From positions 1,798,001 to 1,862,000 of the forward strand of contig NZ_CP147920.1 of the NCBI RefSeq assembly GCF_039645995.1: DNA of 64,000 bases, read 5' to 3'. Positions 17,950 to 27,676 of this stretch are shown piece by piece (within the stretch, counting starts at the first letter, position 1; every line of letters starts with the position of its first letter). Under the pieces are notes generated by a model. It was given only the letters and a program-made list of their open reading frames with translations, ran no database searches and was not told the DNA's origin. The stretch is from Sulfurimonas sp. HSL3-1. Lineage in GTDB: Bacteria; Campylobacterota; Campylobacteria; Campylobacterales; Sulfurimonadaceae. A program made the position numbers and the translations under genes.

Positions 17950-19032
17950 ATGTTGGTCCATATCTGCTGCAGCGTCGACTCCCACTTCTTCCTGGAGAAG
18001 CTGCAGCGCGACTACCCCGAGGAGAAGCTGACCGGCTTCTTCTACGACCCCAATATCCACCCCTACTCCGAATACCGCCTGCGCTACCTTGACGTCCAGC
18101 GTTCATGCAAAAAACTCGGTATCGACCTGCTTGAAGGCGAGTATGACTTCGAGACGTGGATGGACGCCGTGCGGGGGTTGGAAAAGGAGCCGGAAAAAGG
18201 GGCGCGCTGCGAGGTCTGTTTCGACCGCCGCTTCGAGGTAAGCGCGCACAAAGCCCTGGAGCTGGGCGAAAAGCGGATGACGACGACCCTTTTGGTCAGT
18301 CCTCTCAAATCCCAGGAGCAGCTCAAACGCGTCGGCGACGCCTTCCACAGGGAGCACGGCGTCGAGTTCATCGCCGTCGACTACCGCGCCGGCGGCGGCA
18401 CCCAGGATCAGAGCCGGGTCACCAAGGAGCAGCAGCTTTACCGTCAAGACTACTGCGGCTGCCTCTTCGGTCTCTCGATGCAGCGCGAGCACCAGGATCG
18501 CCTGATGGACGAGATGTTCTCCCCCATTTCAGGCCAGGTCCTCCCCACTTCCATCGAGGAGCGGCTCGCCATGTACGAACAGCGGATGGCCCTCGAGGAC
18601 GCGGGGAATAGCTACAGAATCGTCAAACAGAAGTTCCTCAACTACCGCCAGTTCGCCTGTCGTCTGACGAAAGGGAAGGCACAGAGCGTCCCGGCCTACG
18701 CCCTGCACTACTCCACCCTGCCGCGCCAACGCGCCAATGGAAAAATCGAGTATGAACAACACGGCATCCACTACCTCAACCGCGATGACATCCGTTTCAT
18801 TACGATAGATGCGTTCAACAAAAGAATGGCAACGTCGTACAAAAGCGTGACTGAACTCATCTTCAACCCGCCAGCACTCGAAGACGAACTGGCATTGCGC
18901 CAGCAGCTTTGCGAAACACCGTTCGACCTCACCCCGGTTATCGTCACGGACGAAAAACCCGACGGTAAATACGCCCTTTTCCTTGACGCCAAGGTCTACG
19001 AGGACACCAAAGAACGGTTGATCATCGACTGA
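17950..19032 (+). CDS. queH: epoxyqueuosine reductase QueH
   Basis: 360 residues of the QueH (formerly DUF208) family, which carries out the last step of queuosine synthesis in tRNA and is unrelated to QueG. Metal-binding cysteines are visible: HICCS with C6/C7, RCEVCFDRRF with C87/C90, and QDYCGC with C169/C171. The C-terminal 150 residues after the conserved core are longer than in minimal QueH proteins and lack recognisable motifs, but they are common in relatives from this phylum. It follows the cyclophilin by 9 bases. Confidence 0.93.
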   Translation: MLVHICCSVDSHFFLEKLQRDYPEEKLTGFFYDPNIHPYSEYRLRYLDVQRSCKKLGIDLLEGEYDFETWMDAVRGLEKEPEKGARCEVCFDRRFEVSAHKALELGEKRMTTTLLVSPLKSQEQLKRVGDAFHREHGVEFIAVDYRAGGGTQDQSRVTKEQQLYRQDYCGCLFGLSMQREHQDRLMDEMFSPISGQVLPTSIEERLAMYEQRMALEDAGNSYRIVKQKFLNYRQFACRLTKGKAQSVPAYALHYSTLPRQRANGKIEYEQHGIHYLNRDDIRFITIDAFNKRMATSYKSVTELIFNPPALEDELALRQQLCETPFDLTPVIVTDEKPDGKYALFLDAKVYEDTKERLIID

Positions 19033-19149
19033 ACCCGCCCGGTTCAATTCAACATTGAACCGCACAGTCACCGCAAATCACATCACACACGTAGGAGAGC
19101 TTTCTCACGATAGTCCGCCATACAGCCTTCAGCTTTTATATCAACTCCG

Positions 19150-19155
19150 TATAAT
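19150..19155 (+). promoter_or_regulatory. possible -10 box upstream of the YfiR-like gene
   Basis: TATAAT 128 bases before the ATG at 19283. Another candidate with TTGACC at 19207 lies closer but lacks a good -10. The 250-base gap otherwise holds AT-rich sequence without a visible gene. Confidence 0.3.
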
Positions 19156-19282
19156 GTGAAACAGCACACGCTTATGCATCTACGCCCTGTATCACAAAAA
19201 CATTTTTTGACCGTTAAACATAAATTAACTCTATTTTTTAAACACTTGTGAGATAATGGCGCGACAAAAGGGGTGGGGCTGC

Positions 19283-19792
19283 ATGCAGATCGTTAGAATC
19301 GCGTTTTTTATTCTTCTCGTTCTAAACGCGCATGCCTATGAATCGGAGGCGAAACTCCAAAGCGCCATTATCGGGAAAATCGCAGAGTATATCACCTGGC
19401 CGAATGACCGGCGGAGCTCCTTTACGATCACAATCCTCAAAAACCAGATGGGGACACATTTTGAAGATTTCTACAAGAACAATACCATTAAGGGAAAACC
19501 GGTCCGGATTGTTCTACGAGATGACGTTGCACGCGCAAAAAACCCAGAGGTACTCTATGTATCCGGGAAAAACGCGAGACAACTGCCGACCATCCTCAAC
19601 ACCCTGAAAAACCAGCCCGTACTGACCGTCAGCGACATGCGCGGATTCGCCGAAAAAGGCGGGATGGTGCAGATCTATTTCACCGGCCAGCGCATGCGGC
19701 TGAAAGTCAACCTCGATGCGCTCGAAGCTCATGGGCTCAAAGCCTCACCCCATCTGCTTCGCTTCGTCGATATCGTCAAGGAGCACAACTGA
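19283..19792 (+). CDS. YfiR-family (DUF4154) periplasmic protein
   Basis: 169 residues from ATG 19283, which follows GGGGTGGGG; an in-frame ATG at 19256 would place nine polar residues before the signal peptide. The signal is MQIVRIAFFILLVLNAHA. The mature part matches the YfiR/DUF4154 pattern: FIAKYIEWP-like IGKIAEYITWP, VLYVS, VLTVSDMRGFAEKGGMVQ, and the NLDALEAHGLKASPHLLRF end. In Pseudomonas, YfiR is a periplasmic repressor of the diguanylate cyclase YfiN. Here the stop overlaps a TonB receptor start (ATGA), and a histidine kinase follows, so the likely partner is the kinase. Confidence 0.88.
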   Translation: MQIVRIAFFILLVLNAHAYESEAKLQSAIIGKIAEYITWPNDRRSSFTITILKNQMGTHFEDFYKNNTIKGKPVRIVLRDDVARAKNPEVLYVSGKNARQLPTILNTLKNQPVLTVSDMRGFAEKGGMVQIYFTGQRMRLKVNLDALEAHGLKASPHLLRFVDIVKEHN

Positions 19793-22095
19793 TGACAAAA
19801 CTCGGAATCCTCCTCGCCTGCAACCTGTTGACGCTTCCCATCCTGTCGGCGGAGGACAATCTTTATACCAAAAGCATGGAGAGTATTCTCTCCACAGAGT
19901 CCGAGCTGAAAGCCCAGGTCGGCTCGCGCACGAATGCCGTCAACTACCTGGAATCCAACACGCCGATCGATGTCATCACCCAAGAACAGATCGCCCGAAG
20001 CGGCATGACATCGCTCCCGGATATCCTGCGCTATTTCGTCGCAGGGTTCAATGCACCTGAAACCTCAATCGCCGACGGCAGCGATCATGTTCGCACCATC
20101 ACGCTCCGGGGGATGAGTCCCGATCAGATCCTCGTGCTCATCAACGGCAAACGCCTGCACACCTCTTCACTGTTGCATGTCAACGGGACGATTGGACGCG
20201 GATCGAGCCATGCCGACCTTGATACGATCCCGCTGGCCATGATCGAGAAGATCGAAATCATGCGCGACGGTGCATCGGCGCAATACGGCTCGGACGCGAT
20301 CTCCGCCGTGATCAATATCATCTTCAAAGGGATCGGGAACGATACAAAAGCAGGTCTCTTATACGGCGGACGGAAGGCGGGCGACGGTCACCAGATTGCA
20401 GGAAACGCGTTTGCCACCATTGCGCTTCCATACGATGGATTTGTCAACTTCTCCATCGATGCCAAAGGGCAGGAACAGACACAGCGCGCAGGTCTGGACC
20501 GCCGTGTCTCACCTCCTGCGGCCACCACCCATGTCGGCATACCCGATAGCGACAGCCTCACCATGGGGCTGAACGCGGAAGTGGCAGGCGCAGAGACGAC
20601 ATCATTCTACCTTGACGGATTCCTGCACCACCGCAATAGCCGGGCGGGGGCATTTTACCGTCCTGAAATCACCGCTGAAGGTTTTCCCGGCTTTCTGCCG
20701 ATCATCAACGCGGACATTCTGGACTATGCTGTGACCGCCGGCGTCAAGGGGGTCAGCGACGCCGACATCACCTGGGACCTGAGCAATACGTACGGCCTCA
20801 ACCGTATACACTACACGGTTGAAGACAGCCTCAACTATACCCAGGGCGATCCGCAGCTTCGCAGTTTCGACAACGGCAGTCTGCAGTTCACGCAAAATAC
20901 GGTCAACTTCGATATCACCCAGCGCCGATCGAATTATAAGTTCTCCGCCGGCGCCGAGTACCGTTACGAAAACTACAAGATTCTTGCGGGTGAACAGGCT
21001 TCCTACGCAGACTACGGCGTGGTCAGCGGCGTGACTGCCGGGACACAGGGCTTCGCCGGATACTCTCCTTACAATGCGGTCAATGAAAGTCGCAGCAGCT
21101 ATGCTCTGTACGCAGACAGCGTCTTCGATCTGGATGAACGGTTCAATGTGGAGATCCTCGTGCGCTATGAAGAGTACTCGGATTTCGGCGAGAGCACCAA
21201 TGCCAAAGTGGCCCTGACGTATCAGGTTTCGCCGTCGCTGATGCTGCGCAGCTCCGGCAGTACCGGATTCAGGGCCCCCTCGCTGTCGCAGTCTTACTAT
21301 TCCCAGACCTCATCGTTTGCCGGCGCAAACGGCATCGACACCCAGGGAACCTTCCGCGTTGACGACCCGATCGCGGAGGCACTGGGAGCCAAGCCGCTGA
21401 AATCCGAGCGCTCCAAAAATATCACTTTGGGCGGTGTCTATCAGCACGACAGCGACACGGCACTCACCGTCGATTTCTTTTACGTGGAAGTCAACGACCG
21501 TATTATGCTCAGTGACGACATCAACAATACCTCCGCCCTTTGGCCGAACGTTTCCAAGGTGCGTTTTTTCATCAACGCGGCCCATACCTCCACCCACGGC
21601 GTCGATATCAAGTTCAATAAGAGCTATCCCTTTGAGCGATTCGGCATGTTCAAAACCGGTCTCTGGTACAACTACAATATCAACAAAATTTCCGGTAACG
21701 GATCGGACAACTCAAGCGCCGATGATGCGACACAGAAGATACGAATCGAAAAAGGTCAGCCTAGACACGCCTTGCGTTGGCTGAACAACTACAGTTACCG
21801 CGGCCTGGATGCTACGGCGAACATCAGCTACTTCGGTAGTTACTCCCAGATGGTCGATGCCAAGGAGTACGTTTTTGACCCGATGTGGACACTCGATGCC
21901 GACATCGCCTACCGATTCGACTCCGGATTGACGATCGCCGTCGGCGGGCATAATCTTTTTGATGCCGTCCCGAACAAATGGGACGGCCTTTCGGGGACCC
22001 TCTACGGCTACGACGGCATCAAGCCGTATTCGCGTTACTCCCCCAACGGCTACAGCGGCACTTTTTACTATCTCCGCGCCGAAATGACGTTCTAA
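19792..22095 (+). CDS. TonB-dependent outer-membrane receptor
   Basis: 767 residues. A signal peptide ends near residue 20 (LSA). A plug domain occupies about 50-175 (TPIDVITQEQIARSG, TITLRGMSPDQILVLINGKR, IEKIEIMRDGASAQYGSDAI). A 22-strand-type barrel follows, with the typical FRAPSLSQ segment, and ends in LRAEMTF. No N-terminal FecA-like signalling domain is present. The ligand is not deducible. It is coupled to the YfiR-like gene by overlap and followed after 10 bases by a histidine kinase, so all three look like one unit. Confidence 0.94.
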   Translation: MTKLGILLACNLLTLPILSAEDNLYTKSMESILSTESELKAQVGSRTNAVNYLESNTPIDVITQEQIARSGMTSLPDILRYFVAGFNAPETSIADGSDHVRTITLRGMSPDQILVLINGKRLHTSSLLHVNGTIGRGSSHADLDTIPLAMIEKIEIMRDGASAQYGSDAISAVINIIFKGIGNDTKAGLLYGGRKAGDGHQIAGNAFATIALPYDGFVNFSIDAKGQEQTQRAGLDRRVSPPAATTHVGIPDSDSLTMGLNAEVAGAETTSFYLDGFLHHRNSRAGAFYRPEITAEGFPGFLPIINADILDYAVTAGVKGVSDADITWDLSNTYGLNRIHYTVEDSLNYTQGDPQLRSFDNGSLQFTQNTVNFDITQRRSNYKFSAGAEYRYENYKILAGEQASYADYGVVSGVTAGTQGFAGYSPYNAVNESRSSYALYADSVFDLDERFNVEILVRYEEYSDFGESTNAKVALTYQVSPSLMLRSSGSTGFRAPSLSQSYYSQTSSFAGANGIDTQGTFRVDDPIAEALGAKPLKSERSKNITLGGVYQHDSDTALTVDFFYVEVNDRIMLSDDINNTSALWPNVSKVRFFINAAHTSTHGVDIKFNKSYPFERFGMFKTGLWYNYNINKISGNGSDNSSADDATQKIRIEKGQPRHALRWLNNYSYRGLDATANISYFGSYSQMVDAKEYVFDPMWTLDADIAYRFDSGLTIAVGGHNLFDAVPNKWDGLSGTLYGYDGIKPYSRYSPNGYSGTFYYLRAEMTF

Positions 22096-22105
22096 AGTCC
22101 GTGCG

Positions 22106-23995
22106 ATGAAAAAACTGTTTGCGCATCTCAAAGCGGCTTATATCTTTCTCGCCATCGCCCTGGGAATCTTCATCGTTGCGACCCTGCTCTCATTCAAATA
22201 CCAGGACACGCGCAATGAGATTTTCCAGATCAACAAGGCCCTGAATCTGCAATACGTGCAGGGACTCGCACAAAACCTCAGCGAAGATATTCTGCGCATC
22301 GTCGACAAAAATTTTCATGATGAGCTTATGACGAACGCCCTGCTGCATGATTACGTCGAAGCCGACCTAAAGCTGTTTATCACCACCAAGTTCAAGGATA
22401 TCCGTCTGCTGGTAAAGCCTGCCGATACGCAAACGTGTATGATCGCAGCGGACGGGAATGCGTCACCCAGCAGACCCTGCAGCGAAAACGAACAGCTCAT
22501 CTTTTCGGAGATTCATGACACCGGGGAACCCAGATATGTCGTCGACTCCTCCGAAGCAGACGTCTGGGCGACCTATTATGCCCCTATCATCAGTCACAAC
22601 AAAGTTCAGGCCGTCATCGTCATCAAGTTTTCAATGTTCGAGCAGCGGAGCATTTTGGGCGAACTTGCCAAATTGGGGAATCTGATCGAGTCGATTTTCA
22701 TCTTTTTTGTCGTGATCGTCCTGCTGATCCTCTGGTTCGCCTATTTCGATTTCAAGCGCGAGGGAGACAAGAACAGACTGTTGCAGAAACTGGAAACGTC
22801 CAATCAGGAGCTGAGTGAAAAGACGAAACAGCTTGCGTTCAAGACCCAAAAAGCCCATGAGCTTTTTGTACAGGCCAGCCAGAATCTGGCGACGCTGAAT
22901 GAAGCGCAGAGAATCGCCAAGATCGGGAGTTTCGATGACTATCTGGATCAGGACCATTTGATCTTTTCGGAAGAAAACTACCGTATCTGGGAAATCGAAC
23001 CCGGGCAGGCGATCACACAAAAATCGCTTCTCACACGCGTCCATCCCGAAGATATGGGAACCCTTGCTCAGCACATCAATACCACGAAGGAACCACACGC
23101 GGACGGCATGTACGCATTCAGGATCATGACGCCAGACGGCGGAGCAAAACATATCCTGGCACGTGAGAGCGCCATCTTTGACGACGACGGGGTATTCATC
23201 GGTATCAGGGGAACCCATCAGGATATCAGCGAAAAAGTGAAGGCTGAGGAGAAAGAGCAGAAACAGAACCTGCTGATCATGCACCAAAACCGCCTGGCGA
23301 TGCAGGGCGAAATGCTTGAGATGATCGCGCACCAGTGGCGACAGCCGCTCAATACGCTTTCGCTGACACTCTTCTCCCTGTATGTAAAAATCGCTGCCAT
23401 CCCGGGGGTCCCTGATGACGTCAATGCCCTGCATGAGAAAGCGGATCACGCCATACAGTATCTTTCCAGAACTATAGACGACTTCAAGAGTTTCTTCGCC
23501 GAGGACAAATCGACCCAACGGTTCTCGCCTGCCGTGCTCCTCGATGAAACCCTCGGCATCATCGACAACCGGCTGGAACAGTACCGTATCGACGTGAACA
23601 AAAACTATGACGCCGTTGCCTCCATGCAGATCGAATCTCTGCCATCGGAACTGGGCCAGGTCCTTCTTGCCATTATCAACAATGCCATTGATGCACTGAA
23701 AGAAGTGCAGATCGACCGTCAGATCTTTATCGACATCATCCCCTTCGGCGATCATGGTGTGCACATTGAAATCGTCGATAATGCTGGTGGGATTCCCCAC
23801 GACGTGATACCATATATCTTCGAGCCCTATTTTTCAACCAAAAAAGACAAAAACGGCACCGGACTCGGGCTGTATATGGCCAAGATGATCATGGAGGAGT
23901 CCCTCGGTGGCAGTATTGCTGCCCGGACGGAAAACGATCGGGCCATTTTCACCCTCATACTCCCGGGATCGAAGCCTCAGCACCCCCTCGCCTAG
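22106..23995 (+). CDS. membrane histidine kinase with PAS domain
   Basis: 629 residues. Membrane helix 1 (about 13-32), a periplasmic sensor region of about 160 residues, and helix 2 (about 197-217) are followed by a coiled coil. A PAS fold comes next (RIAKIGSFDDY to GIRGTHQDISE, about 265-375). The dimerisation helix has the Campylobacterota-style box EMIAHQWRQPLNTLSL, and the ATPase domain has NNAIDAL, DNAGGIP and GTGLGLYMAK. No response regulator gene lies nearby, so it is an orphan kinase. The module with the YfiR-like protein and receptor suggests its periplasmic part is controlled from that side; this is inference. Confidence 0.92.
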   Translation: MKKLFAHLKAAYIFLAIALGIFIVATLLSFKYQDTRNEIFQINKALNLQYVQGLAQNLSEDILRIVDKNFHDELMTNALLHDYVEADLKLFITTKFKDIRLLVKPADTQTCMIAADGNASPSRPCSENEQLIFSEIHDTGEPRYVVDSSEADVWATYYAPIISHNKVQAVIVIKFSMFEQRSILGELAKLGNLIESIFIFFVVIVLLILWFAYFDFKREGDKNRLLQKLETSNQELSEKTKQLAFKTQKAHELFVQASQNLATLNEAQRIAKIGSFDDYLDQDHLIFSEENYRIWEIEPGQAITQKSLLTRVHPEDMGTLAQHINTTKEPHADGMYAFRIMTPDGGAKHILARESAIFDDDGVFIGIRGTHQDISEKVKAEEKEQKQNLLIMHQNRLAMQGEMLEMIAHQWRQPLNTLSLTLFSLYVKIAAIPGVPDDVNALHEKADHAIQYLSRTIDDFKSFFAEDKSTQRFSPAVLLDETLGIIDNRLEQYRIDVNKNYDAVASMQIESLPSELGQVLLAIINNAIDALKEVQIDRQIFIDIIPFGDHGVHIEIVDNAGGIPHDVIPYIFEPYFSTKKDKNGTGLGLYMAKMIMEESLGGSIAARTENDRAIFTLILPGSKPQHPLA

Positions 23996-24010
23996 CGACA
24001 TCATCGGCAT

Positions 24011-24037
24011 TGCCGGACGGATACCGGTGGCCTTTTT
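24011..24037 (+). terminator. probable rho-independent terminator after the histidine kinase
   Basis: A stem with a CCGG/CCGG core (24013-24016 with 24024-24027), extended by G-T pairs, is followed by TTTTT at 24033-24037. It lies 16 bases past the kinase stop. The stem is modest. Confidence 0.5.
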
Positions 24038-24154
24038 GCCCCGCGCGTTTCAGTCCATAATGCATCCTTAACGACAATTTCGCTAAAATCACTCACTTTT
24101 CCCCGGACAAAACATGCCGGGCAACCTATACAGAAAAAGGAAGATCCACCCACT

Positions 24155-24598
24155 ATGATCGATGTTGTCGAAATTCAGAAAATTCTGCCGCACCGCTTCC
24201 CGTTCCTCCTCGTAGACCGCGTCACCGAACTCAACCCGAACGAGTCCCTCACCGGTTACAAGAACGTGACCATCGGCGAACAGATCTTCGAAGGCCACTT
24301 CCCGGGCCACCCCATCTACCCGGGCGTTATGATCCTCGAGGGGATGGCGCAGGCCGGCGGTATCCTTGCGTTTAAAAGCATGGATATGAGCGAAGAGGAA
24401 GCGGCGAACAAAGTCGTCTACTTCATGAGCATCGACGGTGCAAAATTCCGCAACCCGGTCCGTCCGGGCGACCGCCTGGAGTACCGCATGAAAGTCGTCA
24501 AGCACAAAGGCGCCATCTGGATCCTCGAGGGCAAAGCCTATGTGGACGACAAGCTCGTCTCCGAAGCCGAGCTCAAAGCGATGATCGTCGACAAGTAA
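24155..24598 (+). CDS. fabZ: 3-hydroxyacyl-[ACP] dehydratase FabZ
   Basis: 147 residues, full length. Hot-dog fold with the catalytic pattern [19 protein letters not shown] (His near 50, Glu near 64). It removes water from beta-hydroxyacyl-ACP in fatty-acid elongation and supplies hydroxyacyl chains shared with lipid A synthesis. AAAGGAAGA lies upstream of the ATG. It opens a long plus-strand run with lpxA 7 bases downstream, the usual order in this phylum. Confidence 0.97.
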   Translation: MIDVVEIQKILPHRFPFLLVDRVTELNPNESLTGYKNVTIGEQIFEGHFPGHPIYPGVMILEGMAQAGGILAFKSMDMSEEEAANKVVYFMSIDGAKFRNPVRPGDRLEYRMKVVKHKGAIWILEGKAYVDDKLVSEAELKAMIVDK

Positions 24599-24605
24599 GG
24601 CAGGG

Positions 24606-25394
24606 ATGATGAGCAAAATCTCACCGCAGGCGATCATCGAAGCGGGCGCCGTCATCGGCAACGACGTCGAAATCGGCCCCTTCTGTTTCATCTCCTCCGA
24701 AGCGACCATCGGCGACGGCACCACGATCGCGCAGGGCGCCTGCATCTACGGGAAAACGACCATCGGCAAGCATAATGAGATCTTCTCCTATGCCGTCCTC
24801 GGCTCCATCCCGCAGGATCTGAAATTCGGCGGCGAAGACGTGGAACTCATTATCGGCGATCATAACAAGATCCGCGAGTTCACCCTCTTCAATCCGGGCA
24901 CCAAAGGCGGCGGCGGCAAAACGATCATCGGCAGCCACAACCTCTTTATGGGCTACGTCCATATCGGGCACGACGTCGTGATCGGCAACCACTGCATCCT
25001 GGCCAATGCCGCGACGCTTGCGGGCCACGTCGAGATGGGCGATTACGCCGTCATCGGAGGGATGACCCCGATCCACCAGTTCGTCAAAATCGGCGACTTC
25101 GCGATGATCGCCGGTGCGTCGGCACTGTCGCAGGACGTTCCGCCCTACTGCATGGCCGAAGGGAACCGTGCCGTTATCCGGGGCCTCAACCTTACCGGCC
25201 TGCGCCGCCACAGCGAGCGCAACGACATCGATGCCCTCAAATCCGCCTACCGCGACCTTTTCGAATCGGGTCAGCCGCTCAAAGAGACGGCGGCGGAGCT
25301 GGTGGAGAGCAGCGACAACCACTACGTACACAACCTGTGTAACTTTATCCTGAAAACCAAACGGGGAATCCCCTTTGAGAGGAAAACAGCATGA
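24606..25394 (+). CDS. lpxA: UDP-N-acetylglucosamine O-acyltransferase LpxA
   Basis: 262 residues. The N-terminal two thirds are hexapeptide repeats (I-G-D/N-x-x-x pattern: [41 protein letters not shown]), forming a left-handed beta helix. The catalytic His is in the MGYVHIGHD segment. A helical C-terminal region follows ([19 protein letters not shown]). It transfers the hydroxyacyl chain to UDP-GlcNAc, the first step of lipid A. Two adjacent ATGs (24606, 24609) are possible. The stop overlaps clpX by 4 bases. Confidence 0.97.
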   Translation: MMSKISPQAIIEAGAVIGNDVEIGPFCFISSEATIGDGTTIAQGACIYGKTTIGKHNEIFSYAVLGSIPQDLKFGGEDVELIIGDHNKIREFTLFNPGTKGGGGKTIIGSHNLFMGYVHIGHDVVIGNHCILANAATLAGHVEMGDYAVIGGMTPIHQFVKIGDFAMIAGASALSQDVPPYCMAEGNRAVIRGLNLTGLRRHSERNDIDALKSAYRDLFESGQPLKETAAELVESSDNHYVHNLCNFILKTKRGIPFERKTA

Positions 25395-26629
25395 AACAGC
25401 GCCACTGCAGCTTCTGCGGGACCCATGAGAGCGAGGCGAACCCCCTGATCGCAGGGAACGACGCCTATATTTGCAAGAACTGCGTCTTCTCCGCCTACAA
25501 GATCATGTTCGGCGACGAGGAGGCCCTCAGCGAAGCGGACAAGCATCTTGTCGAATATGTCGGCGATCTGATGACGCCCAAGGAGATCAACGCGTTCCTG
25601 GGCGAGTACATCATCGGGCAGGAGCGTGCGCGCAAGCTGCTCTCCGTCGCCGTCTACAACCACTACAAGCGGATCTTCAAACAGCACGACCTCGACGACG
25701 ATACGGAGATCGCCAAATCGAACGTGCTGCTGATCGGACCGACGGGCAGCGGGAAGACCCTGATGGCCCAGACGATCGCCCGCATTCTCAACGTGCCCCT
25801 GGCGATCGCAGACGCCACCAGTCTCACCGAGGCGGGCTACGTCGGCGAGGACGTCGAAAACATCCTCACCAAGCTGCTGCAGGCGGCCGACGGCGACGTC
25901 GAACGGGCCCAGCAGGGGATCCTCTTCATCGACGAGATCGACAAGATCGCCCGCATGAGTGAAAACCGCTCCATCACCCGCGACGTCTCCGGCGAAGGGG
26001 TGCAGCAGGCGCTGCTCAAGATCATCGAAGGCTCCGTCGTCAATATCCCGCCCAAAGGGGGCAGAAAGCATCCCAACCAGGACTTCATCGCGATGGATAC
26101 CTCCAATATCCTCTTCATCTGCGGCGGGGCCTTCGACGGTATGCAGGAGATCCTCAAGCGCAAAGCGGGCAAGAACGTTCTCGGCTTCGGCCACGAGCAG
26201 AAAAGTACCGCCGAACAGGAGGTCACCATGGAGAGCGTCGAGCCCGATGACCTCGTGCACTACGGCCTGATCCCCGAACTGATCGGCCGCCTGCCGGTCA
26301 TTGCGTCGCTCAACGAGATCAGCGAGGAAGACATGATCCGCATTCTCACCGAGCCGAAGAACTCGCTGATCCGCCAGTACGCCAAGCTCTTCGCCATCGA
26401 CAACGTCAAACTGACCTTCGAAGACGACGCCCTTCGCGCCATCGCCGCCAAGGCCAAATCCCGCAAGACCGGGGCCCGCGGCCTGCGCTCGATTCTCGAA
26501 GAGACGATGATCGACATCATGTACGAACTGCCCGACTACAGCGGCTACGAGGTCGTCATCACGGCCGAATGTATCACCGAGGGGGAGAAACCCCTCTACA
26601 TCAAAACAGACGACAAGAAAAGCGCTTAA
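25391..26629 (+). CDS. clpX: ATP-dependent protease ATPase subunit ClpX
   Basis: 412 residues. The N-terminal zinc-binding domain has CSFC and CKNC. Walker A is GPTGSGKT (about 117-124), Walker B LFIDEIDK, and the sensor and [13 protein letters not shown] box II motifs are present. It unfolds tagged proteins and feeds them to ClpP, and it also remodels complexes alone. ClpP is not in this window. It is placed between lpxA (4-base overlap) and mreB (9-base gap), as in Campylobacter. Confidence 0.98.
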   Translation: MKQRHCSFCGTHESEANPLIAGNDAYICKNCVFSAYKIMFGDEEALSEADKHLVEYVGDLMTPKEINAFLGEYIIGQERARKLLSVAVYNHYKRIFKQHDLDDDTEIAKSNVLLIGPTGSGKTLMAQTIARILNVPLAIADATSLTEAGYVGEDVENILTKLLQAADGDVERAQQGILFIDEIDKIARMSENRSITRDVSGEGVQQALLKIIEGSVVNIPPKGGRKHPNQDFIAMDTSNILFICGGAFDGMQEILKRKAGKNVLGFGHEQKSTAEQEVTMESVEPDDLVHYGLIPELIGRLPVIASLNEISEEDMIRILTEPKNSLIRQYAKLFAIDNVKLTFEDDALRAIAAKAKSRKTGARGLRSILEETMIDIMYELPDYSGYEVVITAECITEGEKPLYIKTDDKKSA

Positions 26630-26638
26630 AGGAACACG

Positions 26639-27676
26639 ATGCTTCTGAACAAACTGATTGGACTCTTTTCCAACGACCTCTCCATCGACCTGGGGACGGC
26701 CAATACCCTCGTCATCGCCAAGGGACACGGCATCATCATCAACGAGCCCTCCGTCGTCGCCGTGAAGATGGAAAAATTCGGCCAGCAGCGCGTCCTTGCC
26801 GTCGGCCACGAAGCCAAGGAGATGGTCGGAAAGACCCCGGGCAACATCCGCGCCATCCGCCCGATGAGAGACGGGGTCATCGCCGACTTCGACATGACCG
26901 AGAAGATGATCCGCAAGTTCATCGAGAAGGCCCACGGCCGCTCGGCGCTGATCAGCCCGCGCATTATCATCTGTGTGCCCTACGGCCTGACACAGGTCGA
27001 ACGTAAAGCCGTCCGCGAATCGGCCCTCTCCGCCGGCGCGCGGGAGGTCTTCCTCATCGAGGAACCGATGGCCGCCGCCATCGGTGCTGGCGTGGACATC
27101 CGCGAACCCCAGGGGAACCTCGTCGTCGATATCGGGGGCGGTACGACGGAAATCGGCGTCGTCAGTCTCGGTGGCCTCGTGCTCTCCAAGTCCATCCGTA
27201 CCGCCGGCGACAAGATCGACAAGGCGATCATCGACTACGTTAAACGCAAATACAACCTCCTGATCGGCGACCGTACCGCCGAAGAGATCAAGATCGAGAT
27301 CGGCACGGCCCTGCCGCTGGAAAAACGCCTGACAAAGGTCGCGACGGGCCGCGACCAGGTCGAAGGGATGCTCAGCACCATCGAGCTCACCAGCGACGAC
27401 GCCTACGAAGCGATGAAAGAGCCGCTCAAAGAGATCGCCGAAGCGCTCAGAGACGTCCTCGAGAAGATGCCGCCCGATCTCGCCGGCGATATTGTCGACC
27501 ACGGCATTATCCTTACGGGCGGCGGCGCGCTGATCCGCCAGCTCGACAAGTTCCTGGCCGACATCATCCGCATCCCGGTCTTCGTCGCCGACGAACCGCT
27601 CCTGGCCGTCGCCAAGGGAACGGGACGCGCCCTGGAGGAGATCGACCTGCTCCAGGAACTCTTCGAAAATGAGTAA
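26639..27676 (+). CDS. mreB: rod-shape-determining protein MreB
   Basis: 345 residues of the actin-like family. Phosphate-binding segments are SIDLGTANTLV near the N-terminus and VVDIGGGTTEIGV in the middle; the adenosine motif is GIILTGGGALI. It forms membrane filaments that guide cell-wall growth. AAAGGAACACG precedes the ATG. mreC starts 8 bases before its stop. Confidence 0.98.
   Translation: MLLNKLIGLFSNDLSIDLGTANTLVIAKGHGIIINEPSVVAVKMEKFGQQRVLAVGHEAKEMVGKTPGNIRAIRPMRDGVIADFDMTEKMIRKFIEKAHGRSALISPRIIICVPYGLTQVERKAVRESALSAGAREVFLIEEPMAAAIGAGVDIREPQGNLVVDIGGGTTEIGVVSLGGLVLSKSIRTAGDKIDKAIIDYVKRKYNLLIGDRTAEEIKIEIGTALPLEKRLTKVATGRDQVEGMLSTIELTSDDAYEAMKEPLKEIAEALRDVLEKMPPDLAGDIVDHGIILTGGGALIRQLDKFLADIIRIPVFVADEPLLAVAKGTGRALEEIDLLQELFENE

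Noticed and set aside
25322-27502. 726-codon minus-strand frame opposite clpX and mreB
   Set aside because: Same antisense effect. It spans two unrelated well-supported genes and has no family features.
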